Part shown: positions 1-10,431 of the stretch, one piece after another | Layout of the letters: every line of letters starts with the position of its first letter | How positions within the stretch are numbered: the stretch's first letter is position 1 | NCBI GenBank assembly: GCA_033980235.1 | Contig: CM067069.1 | Coordinates: 22,072,034-22,136,033 of the forward strand | Length of the DNA: 64,000 nucleotides | Reading direction: 5' to 3' | Origin: Diadema setosum | Taxonomy: Eukaryota > Echinodermata > Echinoidea > Diadematoida > Diadematidae | The notes under the pieces: generated by a model | What the model saw: the letters and a program-made list of their open reading frames with translations, nothing else | Databases searched by the model: none | Told to the model about the DNA's origin: nothing | Position numbers and translations under genes: made by a program

Positions 1-328
1 GGGTGATGTTGCTGGGTGCATGATGATTGCCATATTCAGAGCTTTCCTTGTGTAAAATCATAGTATCATAAGATGCATGATGTGGAGGAAAAATAAATAT
101 GAATGCATGTTCACATTGGTAACAGTGCAATGCACGTAGGGGAAATGCTCATCTGATTTGCTATAAAGTTTGCTCAAACTCATGCTCAAGACAAAAATAA
201 TGCAATTAATATGCATTAAGTAATCGAGGTGACACCATCAAAAGGAAATATGTGGGGCAGATAGATTCAGTTCTTTGATTACATTGTTTCATGTTATAAT
301 TGCCCTATCCTAATCTGTTCTTGCTAAG
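1..328 (+). other. PMPCA intron (3' part)
   Basis: AT-rich intronic DNA leading to the acceptor at 327-328. I see no repeat family or coding similarity in it. Confidence 0.6.
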
Positions 329-421
329 ATTGAAGACACCAGACAAGCGATATCTTTCGAGCTGGAAGCATTGAATATGGCACCAGATCCTGAGGTCTTA
401 ATGACTGAACTGATACATGGG
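329..421 (+). CDS. PMPCA: PMPCA exon a
   Basis: A 31-codon exon ([20 protein letters not shown] and on to LIHG). The family has a similar stretch before its AAYRENT motif. The acceptor is ...TTGCTAAG and the donor GTAAGT follows at 422. The exon starts and ends in phase 0, which matches the next exon. Confidence 0.88.
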
Positions 422-3400
422 GTAAGTGACATACCTGTAATTGTTACTTTCTACAGGTTGGAGTAACATGGACAAATTATCTTTTTAAGTTCTTACAAGG
501 AAAAGTGAAAGTGGATGATTAGAAGTAAAAGAAAGGAAGGTGCAAAAAGTGAGGCAAATTGATAACCATGTTGTTTTGCTGAAAGGTATGGCATATAAAA
601 GGTAGACAACACTTAGATGCTCTAACACCTTTACCTTGCATCATCTAGCCTGGGATGAAGTTTTTTATGCCTCCGCCATGAAGGGTCGGCGGAGGCATTA
701 TGTTTTCGGGTTGTCCGTCCTTCCGGCCGTCCGTCCGTAATGAATTTTGTGGACAGCGTAACTAAAAAAACGTTTAAGGTATCCTAATGAGACTTGGTAT
801 GTATATGCGTGAGTGGATGAAGTTGTGCCTATCAACTTTTAAAGGGCACATGCTCAAGGTCAAAGGTCAAAAGGTTAAGGTCAAATGCTCAAAATTTCAC
901 TATTTCCCCCCATATCTATGCAATGCCTGGAGGTTTTTTCTTGAAACTTGGTTTATACATGTAATACCAAATGAAGATTCTCTAGAGAGAGTTTTGAGTC
1001 ATGAGGTCAAAGGTCAGAGGTCAAGTGAAAATGTCAAAATTTCACTTTTTTCTCCATATCTTGGCAATGGTTCAAGCTGTCTTCATGGAACTTAGTACAT
1101 ATGCATGTACTGACGAGCGGTGATTATCTAGGGAATGTGGGGTCATGGGACAAAGGTCATGGGTCAAAGTTCAAGGTCAACTCCTCATAATTTCACTTTT
1201 TCCCTCATATTCAAATACAATACCTGCCCCATTTTTTTCTTGAAACTTGATATATACATGTATAACCCAATAGAGATTCTCTTGGAAGTTTCTTGCCCAA
1301 AGGTCAAAGGTCAAGTGAAAGTGCTAAATTTCATTTCTTGGTCCATATCTCGAAGGTGACTCAAGGTATCGTCATGAAACTTGGTACATATCTACAGTTC
1401 TGCATCCATGTTCTACCTGACAGTGATTCTCTTGGGAATTTTAGGGTCATAGGGTCAAAGGTCAAGTTAAAATGCAAAAATAAAAATTACTATTTGATAG
1501 TGAAATTACACTTTTTCTCCGTACCTTGAAAGTTTAATCAATATGTATACTTATAAATAAAAGTTTCAAAAGTGAAGTAAAAGTCCTCAAATCCCCTAAT
1601 ACCTGCACTCTTAGGCAGTATAGCCATCCATCCAATTAAACCTAGTTCAAGGAAAGTGAACATTCAACACATTTGAGTCAAACCTGTCATTTTAATATTT
1701 TTCCAATTATGTGAAACTCATCACACATTGTCAAGACATTGTACTATAGACCTATTAGGAGAACCATGCATTAAGGCGGAGGCATACCAGTCGCCATAGC
1801 GACATTTCTAGTAAAATGCTATCTGAGATATCAAAAGGTATGTAGTGTTCGTAAATTTTTCCCCTCCTGGCAGCATAACATCCACTTTTTATTTCAGTAT
1901 GTTTTAAAAATTGCAAAAAGTACTAAAATCCACAGAGAATAGTGAAAGTTTCAATCAAATCGTATGTAGAATGAGAGTTAGAATTTTATTCTAACACATT
2001 TTTTTGATAACATCAGGTGCATTTACACAAATGAGGTGATGATGTCATTGCTTCTTGGCTCTGAATTGATAAAACTAATGCTTGTAGTCTGTAATGTTTC
2101 AGCAATAAACCCCTCCCTTTATGGTCAACTTTGCTACTAGAGTTATTGCAATTCTTCAATCTTTGTATATACTTGTCATTTTTATTTTCAGAAAATGGAA
2201 ATTAGGCATAATAAGATTTGTGTTTTAAGTCAGTGGAACAATGATGAAGTCATGACATTATGCCCCACATAACTTGCATCTGGATTGCTGTTTAAGAGTA
2301 ACTGTTTCATGAAAACATGCGCAACCTCCAACTTTCAAAATTTTTCTATTGTCAAGTTATACTTCAAAAGTATACTTTCCTGTGTGTTTGATTTAATTTT
2401 ATTTGTTGCATTCAACAAAGACATGGAGTGGGAATTTGCCTTAAAATCGCAGAATATAATAGTGACACTATCACTCCATGTTGTCCTGCAACAGGTAGCC
2501 TATCGCAACAATACTCTTGGCCTGCCCAGAGTATGCCCAGAGGAGAACATTCCTGTCATAGATAGGCAAACCCTATTCCAATACATGAACAACTACCTGG
2601 TGCCAGAGCGCATGGTGCTTGCTGGAGTTGGGATGGAGCATGGTGAGCTGGTGGAGTTGGCCAATCGATACCTGGTGGACATCAAGCCAACCTGGGATAC
2701 TCAAGAGATCAGGCAGATGGGTGGCCGTGTTGATAACTCCATATCCCAGTACACTGGTGGACTTAAGAAGGTTAGTCAGTAGAAAATTGTCTCAGCATGA
2801 TTTTGTTGGTTAGTTTCATTTTTTTTTTTTATGCCTCCGCCACAAAGTGGTGCCGGAGGCATTATGTTTTCAGGTTGTCCGTCCGTCCGTAATGAATTTT
2901 GTGGACAGCGTAACTAAAAACCTTTTGAGGTATCCTAATGAAACTTGGCATGTATGTGTATTAGGGGGTGAAGTTGTGCCTATCAACTTTTGGGTGCACA
3001 TGCTCTAAGTCAAAGGTCAAAAGGTCAAGGTCAAATGCTTAAAATTTCACTATTTCCCCCATATCTATGCAATGCCTGAAGATATTTTCTTGAAACTTAG
3101 TGTATACTTGTATTACCCAATTAAGATTCTCTGGTGAAAGTTTGGGTCATGAGGTCAAAGGTTAAAGGTCAAAAGGTCAAGTAAAAATGTTAAAATTTCA
3201 TTTTTTTCTCTGCATCTTGGGAATTGTTCAAGGTATCTTCATGGAACATAGTATATATGCATGTACTGACGGGCAGTGGTTATCTAGGGAATTTGGGTTC
3301 ATGGGGTCAAAGGTCAAGGGCAATACTTCAAAATTTTACTATTTCCCTTAAATTTATGCAATGCCAGCAGGATTATTATTTTAAAACTTGGTGTATGCAT

Positions 3401-3918
3401 GTATAACCCAATAGAGATTCTCTGGGATTTTTTTTTTGCCAAGAAGGTCAAAGGTCAAACGGTCAAAGATCAAGTGAAAATGCTGAACTTCTTTCTCCAT
3501 ATCTCGGAAGTGGCTCAAGTTATCTTGAAACTTAGTATGTATTTATGTGTGTTCTGCCAGACAGTGATTCTCTTATAAATCTTAGGGTCAAATGCCACAT
3601 GAAAATGATAACAATTTACTGTTCAATACAGAAAATGCACTTTTTCTCCATGTCTTGAAAATTACTCAATGCATAAAGTTATGAAAGGGTCTAAGTCAAG
3701 TTAAAGTTCTTAAATCCCCCAAAACATGCTCTCCTATTCATCCAATTAAATATAGGTCAAGGAAGGTGAACATTCAACACATTTGTGACAAACATGTCAT
3801 TTCAATATTTTGCCAGTTTTGTGCAATTGTAATCACACATTGTCCACATGTACTATAGACCTATTAGGAGAATCATGCATTATGGCGGAGGCATACCAGT
3901 CGCCATAGCGACATTTCA

Positions 3919-3952
<34 letters not shown>

Positions 3953-6900
3953 GCCAGGGGGACGAATGTACATAGACATTGGTAGTCAATGTAGTTCATT
4001 CAGTGACTAAGACACTGTTCGCCTTCATATTTTCTAAATCGTATTCCACCTATATCTGTGGACATTTAGCTCTGTGTGTACAAACAAAAATGACTTTCAT
4101 CTCCAGAACATCTTCAAGATCTCAAGGACAAGTTCATTTTTCTGATTGTGGAGCAAAAAAACAAAAACAAAAATAAAGCAAAACAACAAAACAAAAAACT
4201 AAATAGTTATTACATTAAGCTCACCTGAGCCAAAACCTCAAGTGAGTTACTATCAGTGGTCATGGGGAGTTGGTTTATTTGTGTACATGATGAGTTACGA
4301 TCATTGGTCATGAGGAGTTGGTTTATTTGTGTACATATGATGAAAAATTCTAAGTGGAAACTGAAGAGCATTTTCATTGCAAATTACTTTGCCTAACAAT
4401 CTTCATATGCCGATAATGCCAGCTGTTACTAATTCATATTTTCCATATATAGATGAAATGCTACTTACTGCTAGTGAGGGTTGCTGCATTGGCAAATGTC
4501 TTTTAATGATTAATCAGTGCTCTCAGTCAAAACTATCATATTAATCTGGAATGATGCTAGGTGATATTTCCAATGGTTCCCAAAATGCAGAGAAATTGTT
4601 CCCAAAATGCAGAGAAATTGTTCACCCACTGTTTGTTTGGAGTAAGAGGAGGGACCCCAGATTAAAATGTATCTCTTTGATATCCTTGATCCAGGTATTT
4701 TAGCAAGATAAGGAAACTGAAAATTACCATCTCTCGTGTAAAATCAGTTTTAATGCAATTTGTGAATTATGTCACCAAGGACTGATACTTGGGGACATTT
4801 ACTGTCTATTTCCATGTCATGATTTAAAGGCAGCTTGATGCAAGCTTTGATGAGGCAACTTGTAATAAATGTTTCAGAATAGATCTCCAAGAGAAATTGC
4901 AAGCAAGAGGTGTACATCTTTGTGAAAAACAATGAAAATTTGTATTGCCTGTAGCTTGTGCTCTTCCCCCACAGCTGGAGAAAGACATGGCCAACATTGC
5001 CCCAGGCACACCAATACCAGAGCTCGCCCATGTCATTCTAGCTCTGGAGAGCTGTGGGCACCAGGACCCTGACTTCATCCCATTTGCAGTCCTTAACATG
5101 CTTATGGGAGGTGGTGGCTCCTTCTCAGCTGGTGGCCCAGGCAAGGGCATGTACACTCGCCTATACCTGAATGTGCTGAACAGGTACCATTGGATGTACT
5201 CTGCAGCAGCTGTCCACTACAGCTATGAGGATAGTGGCATATTCTGCATCCAGGCCAGTGCTAGCCCAAGTATGGTGAGTTAAGGATGTATGTGAAATTT
5301 GTTCATGGATGTTGCTTTGAATAGTATCGTGCTGAACTACTTGGCTATTTACAGATGAATCTTTGATGGCATCAGAAATGTCTAGTCATGCATTTACATA
5401 TGAAGGAGTGAAATCATGTCATTACAAAGGTGTAAGTTTGGTGTCTAGTTTTGTGACAACTATTTAATTTTCTTTAAGTTGACCAAGTGCATGAGTGAGT
5501 AATCATTTACCTGCTGCTGTAAACATTACTGAAAGTCACAAAAATTAGTCTTTTACACTCTTGAAAGTGAATTTTGCGTGTTTTCATTTATCAGGTGAGA
5601 GAACTCCTAGAGGTGATCATCAGAGAATTTGTCCGCATGGCAGGCAGCGTAGATGAAGTGAGTATTTCACAACTAACAGGATGAATTCACAATTCAAAAT
5701 TTGGTACGGAATGGAGCTCATGACCAAATGTCCACAATTGGGGTGGATTTATACAGTGCTATTCTGTTGCAGGACCCCAAGAATAACAGTGTATAAACTA
5801 CAGATGGAGCTACCCTGGGTAAAGAATACTGAATGAATAAATGAATATATAAATATCTGTGATGTGTTGTGTGTGCAGCTACGAGGAAAATGGTGCCCAA
5901 TTGATGCTTGAGGATTTAATTCAATACCTGCTAGATTCAACATTGTTGAATTTTGAGTTTAATGTGGCTTTCATTAGACAGTGTTAGCTCTATGTGATTT
6001 GGAAATTGATGCGCTTTCTCTAATACCACAAAGTTATGATACTGTTCACCGAGTCATGTAGTAACTAAATAATGAAAGCACAACATTTTGTAGTCATGAT
6101 TTTGAACACATTAGGCATTCATCCATCACTTGATAACAAGATTAGATAACAGTGTTTGCATGTATGCACACATACACTAACAAACTCATCTTAGGTTTGT
6201 GTTGTCAGCATATCATACTACTGTGATACTTTGTTCCATTTGTCGTGGCCCATCAGTGGTAATATGTAGAGTTGTGAAAGAACAGATAAAGTGCAAAATG
6301 TTGATATACTCTGGTTTCTACCATTTCAAGTCAGAATTTAGAAATGTTCTGCTGTACCTGGTTTAATTCAAACAAAACTGATTTTACTTTTTACTGTACC
6401 TAAGCCTATTGCAGTCACTTCCCTTTTTTTTTTCAACCATTTCTTTTATTTTTGGCCTGTCATCTTCTGTCTGTTTGCCAAATTGGCTGTAATCATTCTT
6501 TTGAATCAAGGGGATAAACAGCTGGATTTCCAATATTCAAACATACTGTAAATTCTTGTATGGTAACAGTCTAAGAAATTCAGTATTTTCTGGCCTATCT
6601 TGAATCTTTTCTGGTTTGGCCATACTTTAAGGTTGAACTCAGCCGAGCAAAGCGACAACTGCAGTCAATGCTGATGATGAATCTGGAGTCAAGGCCAGTG
6701 GTCTTTGAGGATATTGGGAGGCAAGTCCTTGCCACAGGGGTGAGGAAACATCCCAGAGAGTTTGTTGCTCTCATAGGTAAGTTTCACTGAGCTACTTTTT
6801 TTTATTTTTTTTTTATTTTTTAGCCATTGCAGACTTATGTAGTAGCGTAAACATCAGAGTGATGCCTCTGGAGCGTATCCGGGCAATTACCCCCCGAGGG

Positions 6901-8796
6901 CAATTACCCCCTGCTAAATACTGGTTAGTGGTAAGGTTAGAGTTAAGATTAGGGTTAGGGTTGGGTTTAGTGTTAGGAGTTTGGGTTATGGTTAGGATTA
7001 GTTTCAGGATTAGGATTAGGATTAGGGACAGGGGAAGGGTCCGGGGTAATTGCCCAGGGGGTAATTGCCCTAGACCCCTCTGGAGTATATGTAGCCAAAG
7101 ATTTCTTTTTGAAGCATCACTTTATGTATCTAGTGACAATCTTCACCTAGATCGGAAACCACATCAGAATACTTTTCTTTACAGAGATGGTTTGAAATTA
7201 TGAATAAATGTGTCACTGTAGTTAAGATTCCTTGTTTATACCCCCGCCACACATAGTGTGAAGGGGGTATATAGGAATCACCATGATGTTGGTCCGGCAG
7301 TGGGCGGTCGGGCGGGCGGTCTGTTGCAAAATCTTGCGTCGCGAACTCCTCCTACAGTTTTGAAGCAATTTAAATGAAACTTAGGGTAAATAATGATATT
7401 GCGGTATAGATGTGCAAGACATGTTTTTTGTGTTTGTCGGACAATGCGTTGCCATGGTAACCATAATTTTACCAAAACCTTGAGGATTGAATAACTTCCA
7501 TAGTATTTGAGCAATCAATTTCAAAATTGGTATCTATGATGATCTATAGGTGTAGTTATGCAAGACACTCTTTGTGTTTGTACTTGACAAAGTATTGCCA
7601 TGGTAACCGCATGTTTTCTTCGAAATCTTGTGGAGTGAACAACTTCCACAGTTTTGAAGCAGTTGAAATTAAATTTGGTAGGCATTATGGCCTTGAGGCA
7701 TAGATGTGGAACACATAATTTTTGTGTTTGTCGGACAAAGTGTTGCCATGGTAACCATAATTTTACCAAAACCTTGTGGATTGAATAACTTCCACATCAT
7801 TCAAGCAATTAAGGTCAAATTTAGTATGTATGATGATCGGGAGGTGTAGTTATGCAAGACACCAATGTGTTAATATAAGAAAATGTGTTGCCACAGTAAC
7901 CACTCATTTTTGTATCAAATTGAACCGTTTAATCTATGAAGGTGAAATTTGGTATGTATGATGCTCTTTAAGTGTAGTTTTGCAAAATGTCCTTTGTATT
8001 TGTATCGGACAATGCGTTGCCATGGTAACCGCATTTTTTTTTTTAAAATCCTGTGGAGTGAACTTCTTCCACAGTTTTCAAGCAATTGAAACCAAATTTG
8101 GTAGGCATTATGGCCCTGAGGTATAGATGTGGAACACATAATTTTTGTGTTTGTCACACCAACCGTTGCCATGGTAACCACAATTTTACCAAAACCTTTC
8201 CAATGTGTTAGTTTAAGGAAAATGTGTTGCCATGGTAACCACTCATTTTTGTATCAAACTAAATCATTCAAGCTGTGAAGGTCAAATTTGGTGTGTATGA
8301 TGGTCTTTAAGTGTAGTGATGCTGGGGAACTCATGTTTCCATTTGCTGTAAGTTTTATACTTAGTGTCAACTCTGTAATTGTACAGTAAACTAAAATTAT
8401 TCTGTTTCCAATTCAACAAGTGCACAAACTTGGTATTAACGTCATTGCCCCCGTGACATCACATACTATAAAGCAACACTAGGGGCGGGGGTATTAATCA
8501 CCTTCAGTGATAATTCTAGTTTTCTTTGATATCTTTGAGATAGGGAATACCCATACTCGTGAATAATCCTGGAATCCACTTGCCTATCCTGTGTTAAATC
8601 TGTAGTGCATTTTTGGCCCACAGATAAGGTGACAGCAGACGATATCCGGCGGGTTGCCCATCGTATGCTTCAGTCACAGCCATCTATGGCAGCTCTCGGG
8701 GATCTCTCTAAGTTACCAGACTACTCAGATATCCAGTCAGGTCTTCTTCACAAGGAGGGACGCCTGCCAAGAAAGTATGCCTTCTTTAGGAGATGA
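329..8796 (+). CDS. PMPCA: PMPCA, mitochondrial processing peptidase alpha subunit (C-terminal two thirds, six exons)
   Basis: Six exons (329-421, 2495-2770, 4975-5274, 5595-5657, 6632-6776, 8624-8796) join in frame to 1050 nt, 349 residues plus TGA. The product matches the alpha subunit of the mitochondrial processing peptidase, which works with the beta subunit in the matrix to remove presequences from imported proteins. The hallmark glycine-rich loop [15 protein letters not shown] lies in the third exon and is where the alpha subunit holds substrate. No HxxEH zinc site is seen, as expected for an alpha subunit. The ending [11 protein letters not shown] resembles the vertebrate C-terminus. 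All junctions are GT-AG with compatible phases. The N-terminal exons, including the targeting presequence, lie upstream of the window. No disruption is seen, so this is probably a functional gene. Confidence 0.95.
666..1811 (+). mobile_element. Family 1 repeat, copy 1 (Helentron-like, non-autonomous)
   Basis: The 5' end ATGCCTCCGCC is followed by its own partial inverse GGCGGAGGCAT, forming a hairpin, then TCCGTCCG repeats. The interior is a degenerate tandem series rich in AGGTCAAAGGTCA. The 3' end has GGCGGAGGCATA, then the hairpin GTCGCCATAGCGAC, then ATTTCTAG, with a T following. Short inverted ends plus a 3' hairpin and a CTAG end are features of Helitron-like/Helentron elements; that class is my inference. 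No ORF of note is present. It lies inside a PMPCA intron. Confidence 0.7.
2495..2770 (+). CDS. PMPCA: PMPCA exon b
   Basis: 92 codons from [17 protein letters not shown] to QYTGGLKK. It includes the peptidase M16 core stretch [20 protein letters not shown], close to the vertebrate alpha subunit. The acceptor is CTGCAACAG and the donor GTTAGT. Reading upstream of the acceptor is open to a methionine at 2285, but that stretch is intronic and AT-rich with no family similarity. I therefore start the exon at the acceptor. Confidence 0.95.
2830..3920 (+). mobile_element. Family 1 repeat, copy 2
   Basis: Same order of parts as copy 1: 5' hairpin, TCCGTCCG, AAGGTCAAAGG-type tandem units, GGCGGAGGCATA, the hairpin GTCGCCATAGCGAC and an end CAAG where copy 1 has CTAG. 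It is in the PMPCA intron between exons b and c, in the same orientation as copy 1. A run of about 30 T follows directly. Confidence 0.7.
3921..4974 (+). other. PMPCA intron remainder
   Basis: A T-homopolymer (about 3920-3951), an A/C-rich low-complexity patch near 4155-4200, a local direct repeat near 4255-4340 (GGAGTTGGTTTATTTGTGTAC twice, about 70 bp apart) and otherwise unremarkable AT-rich sequence up to the acceptor. Confidence 0.5.
4975..5274 (+). CDS. PMPCA: PMPCA exon c, glycine-rich loop
   Basis: 100 codons from [20 protein letters not shown] to ASASPSM. It carries the glycine-rich loop [15 protein letters not shown] followed by [18 protein letters not shown], the most conserved part of the alpha subunit and important for substrate contact. 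The acceptor is CTTCCCCCACAG and the donor GTGAGT, phase 0 at both ends. Confidence 0.96.
5595..5657 (+). CDS. PMPCA: PMPCA exon d (21 codons)
   Basis: A short exon encoding [20 protein letters not shown] plus E. It aligns with the vertebrate stretch that follows the HASADP segment. The acceptor is TTTATCAG and the donor GTGAGT, phase 0 at both ends. It is recognisable only through its fit between neighbouring exons. Confidence 0.92.
5749..5850 (+). repeat. SINE 3' fragment (probable)
   Basis: The stretch GGAGCTACCCTGGGTAAAG followed by an AT-rich GAATGAATAAATGAATATATA tail resembles the 3' part of the SINE at 13304 (GAGGCTACCCTGGATAAAG). The tRNA-like head is missing. The rest of the 5658-6631 intron shows nothing recognisable. 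Confidence 0.4.
6632..6776 (+). CDS. PMPCA: PMPCA exon e
   Basis: 48 codons plus one base, from [20 protein letters not shown] through [12 protein letters not shown] to FVALI. The run [20 protein letters not shown] is nearly the same as in vertebrates. The acceptor is TACTTTAAG and the donor GTAAGT. The exon ends in phase 1; the split aspartate codon is completed by the first two bases of the next exon. Confidence 0.95.
6878..7075. mobile_element. Palindromic element with telomere-like core
   Basis: Left part: GGGCAATTACCCCC given twice. Right part: GGGGTAATTGCCC and GGGGGTAATTGCCC, the inverse. The core is a degenerate run of GGTTAGGGTTAGG-like and GGATTAGGATTAGG-like units (about 6925-7030). 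It sits in the last PMPCA intron, so it is an interstitial dispersed repeat and not a chromosome end. Confidence 0.6.
7237..8519 (+). mobile_element. Family 2 repeat (Helentron-like, non-autonomous) with RFX X-box motifs
   Basis: The 5' end TATACCCCCGCC forms a hairpin with AAGGGGGTATA. The interior is a degenerate tandem repeat in which TTGCCATGGTAACC recurs (7448, 7594, 7742, 8016, 8165, 8226, with a variant at 7887). The 3' end reads GGCGGGGGTATTA, then the hairpin TCACCTTCAGTGA, then TAATTCTAG and T. The plan matches family 1 although the sequence differs. It fills most of the last PMPCA intron and has no convincing ORF. Confidence 0.65.
8624..8796 (+). CDS. PMPCA: PMPCA terminal coding exon
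   Basis: The exon begins with the rest of a split Asp codon, then [34 protein letters not shown] and the ending [11 protein letters not shown] with TGA at 8794-8796. The acceptor is TTGGCCCACAG. The product ends where vertebrate proteins end. No AATAAA signal lies in the first kilobase downstream, so the 3'UTR end is unknown. Confidence 0.95.
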
Positions 8797-9941
8797 TTGA
8801 TGTGAAGAGTGTGAATGACACATCAAATAATCAACAAATCATGTTCACCCAGTCCCTTTTCAGTTTGCCCTTGTCATCTTCAACTTAGTTCAGCCAAAGT
8901 GAAGTGGTCAAGCGTGGTCTGTGTTATGCAGGGTTTTGACAAAATCTGGGACTGATGAAAGTCAGTGCTTGTTCTGAGGCACAACTAACAACTGAACTGT
9001 CTTTTAATCAATATCAAAAGGAAAAGCATGAAAAATGAGTCTAAATGCAGGTCTGTAATGTTGGAAATTTTTTCATCAACAGAATAATTGAAAATTGTGT
9101 ACCTCTCACAGGAGAAGTCTTTGTGGCTAGCATAGAGACATCACATGTAGAATGACAGGAAGCTAGTTTTACATGCCTTAACAAGATGTCTCCTGCCAAA
9201 GTGGAACAACATTTGTAAGGTGTGGTAGATTTAAAACCCTATATCTGTTTCCAGATTTTTTCATCCCCAGTTGTGATTAATGCCTGATTATTCAGTGTGC
9301 CATTATGACCCTACCTTGCTACCCCAGCCCCTGTGCGATGGCCATCAAATACTGCAAATGTCTTGGTGTGAATACTTTTGAAGCATGCTTAGAGGCTCAT
9401 TATGTTATTGCACAAAGTACTCCATTTAAGAAAAGACATACACCCCATTAGCCACAGAAAAATGTGGAGAAAGATCAGCAGATTGCTTGCCTTGTTATCA
9501 GGTGCTTGGTCAGTTATGTTTGGGTAATGAGGGAGTAATCCATACTCTAGAAATTGAAAGGTTCCTCTCTTACCAAGAGCTTGAATTACTATCTGTATGG
9601 AAATATACTTGTTGTATTGTGTCATTTGACTGGAGAATTCTAAATTCCCATTTCTGAACTTTCCTGTCATTGAAGAAGAAAAAAAAGTGTAATTATTTAC
9701 AAATTTATCAGTTGTATGATGGATAAAAGCAAACTGCAGTATGTTTCCAAGACCTACAAATTCAAAGTGGGTGGAAGGCGGTGTCTTCAGAATCACATTT
9801 TTGTAAGAGCTTGGCCTGAACATAGTATAAAAGATATATTGTAAACTATTTTGCATGAATGCAAAGTGAATCCATGTTAACTAGGTTTCATCATGATGTC
9901 TCTTTTCTATTTTCGTGTTATGATTTGTTTTCATTTGAATA
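8797..9941 (+). other. PMPCA 3'UTR / downstream DNA
   Basis: Sequence after the PMPCA stop. No AATAAA is seen in this stretch and no repeat family or coding similarity is recognised; the ORFs here are AT-rich and lack similarity. Confidence 0.5.
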
Positions 9942-10429
9942 CAATGCACTCCCGTTACAACGAACACAGTTTGAAATTGAAATTCAAGTCCAAATATTAT
10001 CGTTATTGAAGTCTATGGTGCAAATTTGCTTAGAACAAATGTGATTATAGCAAAATTCGCATTACAACAAAGTCATTTCAAAGCGCAATTGATAAAGTCT
10101 GACAAAAGAAATGCGCTCTGGTATAATGAAATGCAGATCGCTCACCAAATGGCCTACAAAGCAGAGCAAACAGAGCATCTCTGCATTTAGTTTTCAAACT
10201 AACCATGAAAGTACAAATAACTTTATGCTCTGTCTTACATGTGAAATTGAAATGATGTTGATGAGATAGCATCGCATTTAATATTTCTTTTCAGTGTATG
10301 ATGAGATTGTAATGCATGGTTTGCATGATTCCATCATATATATGTACTTGGTTATAACGAAATTTCAATATCATTATAACAAAAGGGAACTGCTGGTCCC
10401 GACGACTTTGTTTTAACGGGTGTCCACTG
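9942..10429. mobile_element. pogo/Tigger-like MITE with TA duplication
   Basis: A 488-bp element flanked by TA at 9940-9941 and 10430-10431. The left end CAATGCACTCCCGTTACAAC pairs with the inverse of the right end, CAGTGGACACCCGTTAAAAC. Inside, ATTATAACGAAA-type blocks recur. TA duplications and CAGTGGA..CCCGTTA ends fit the pogo branch of Tc1/mariner. No transposase is present. Confidence 0.65.
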
Positions 10430-10431
10430 TA

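Noticed and set aside
2285..2494. N-terminal extension of the PMPCA exon b frame
   Set aside because: The extension lies before a good acceptor, is AT-rich and has no family similarity; it is intron read-through.
6925..7030. Chromosome end or telomere fusion
   Set aside because: The repeats are degenerate, only about 100 bp long, bounded by inverted repeats, and lie inside an intact PMPCA intron.
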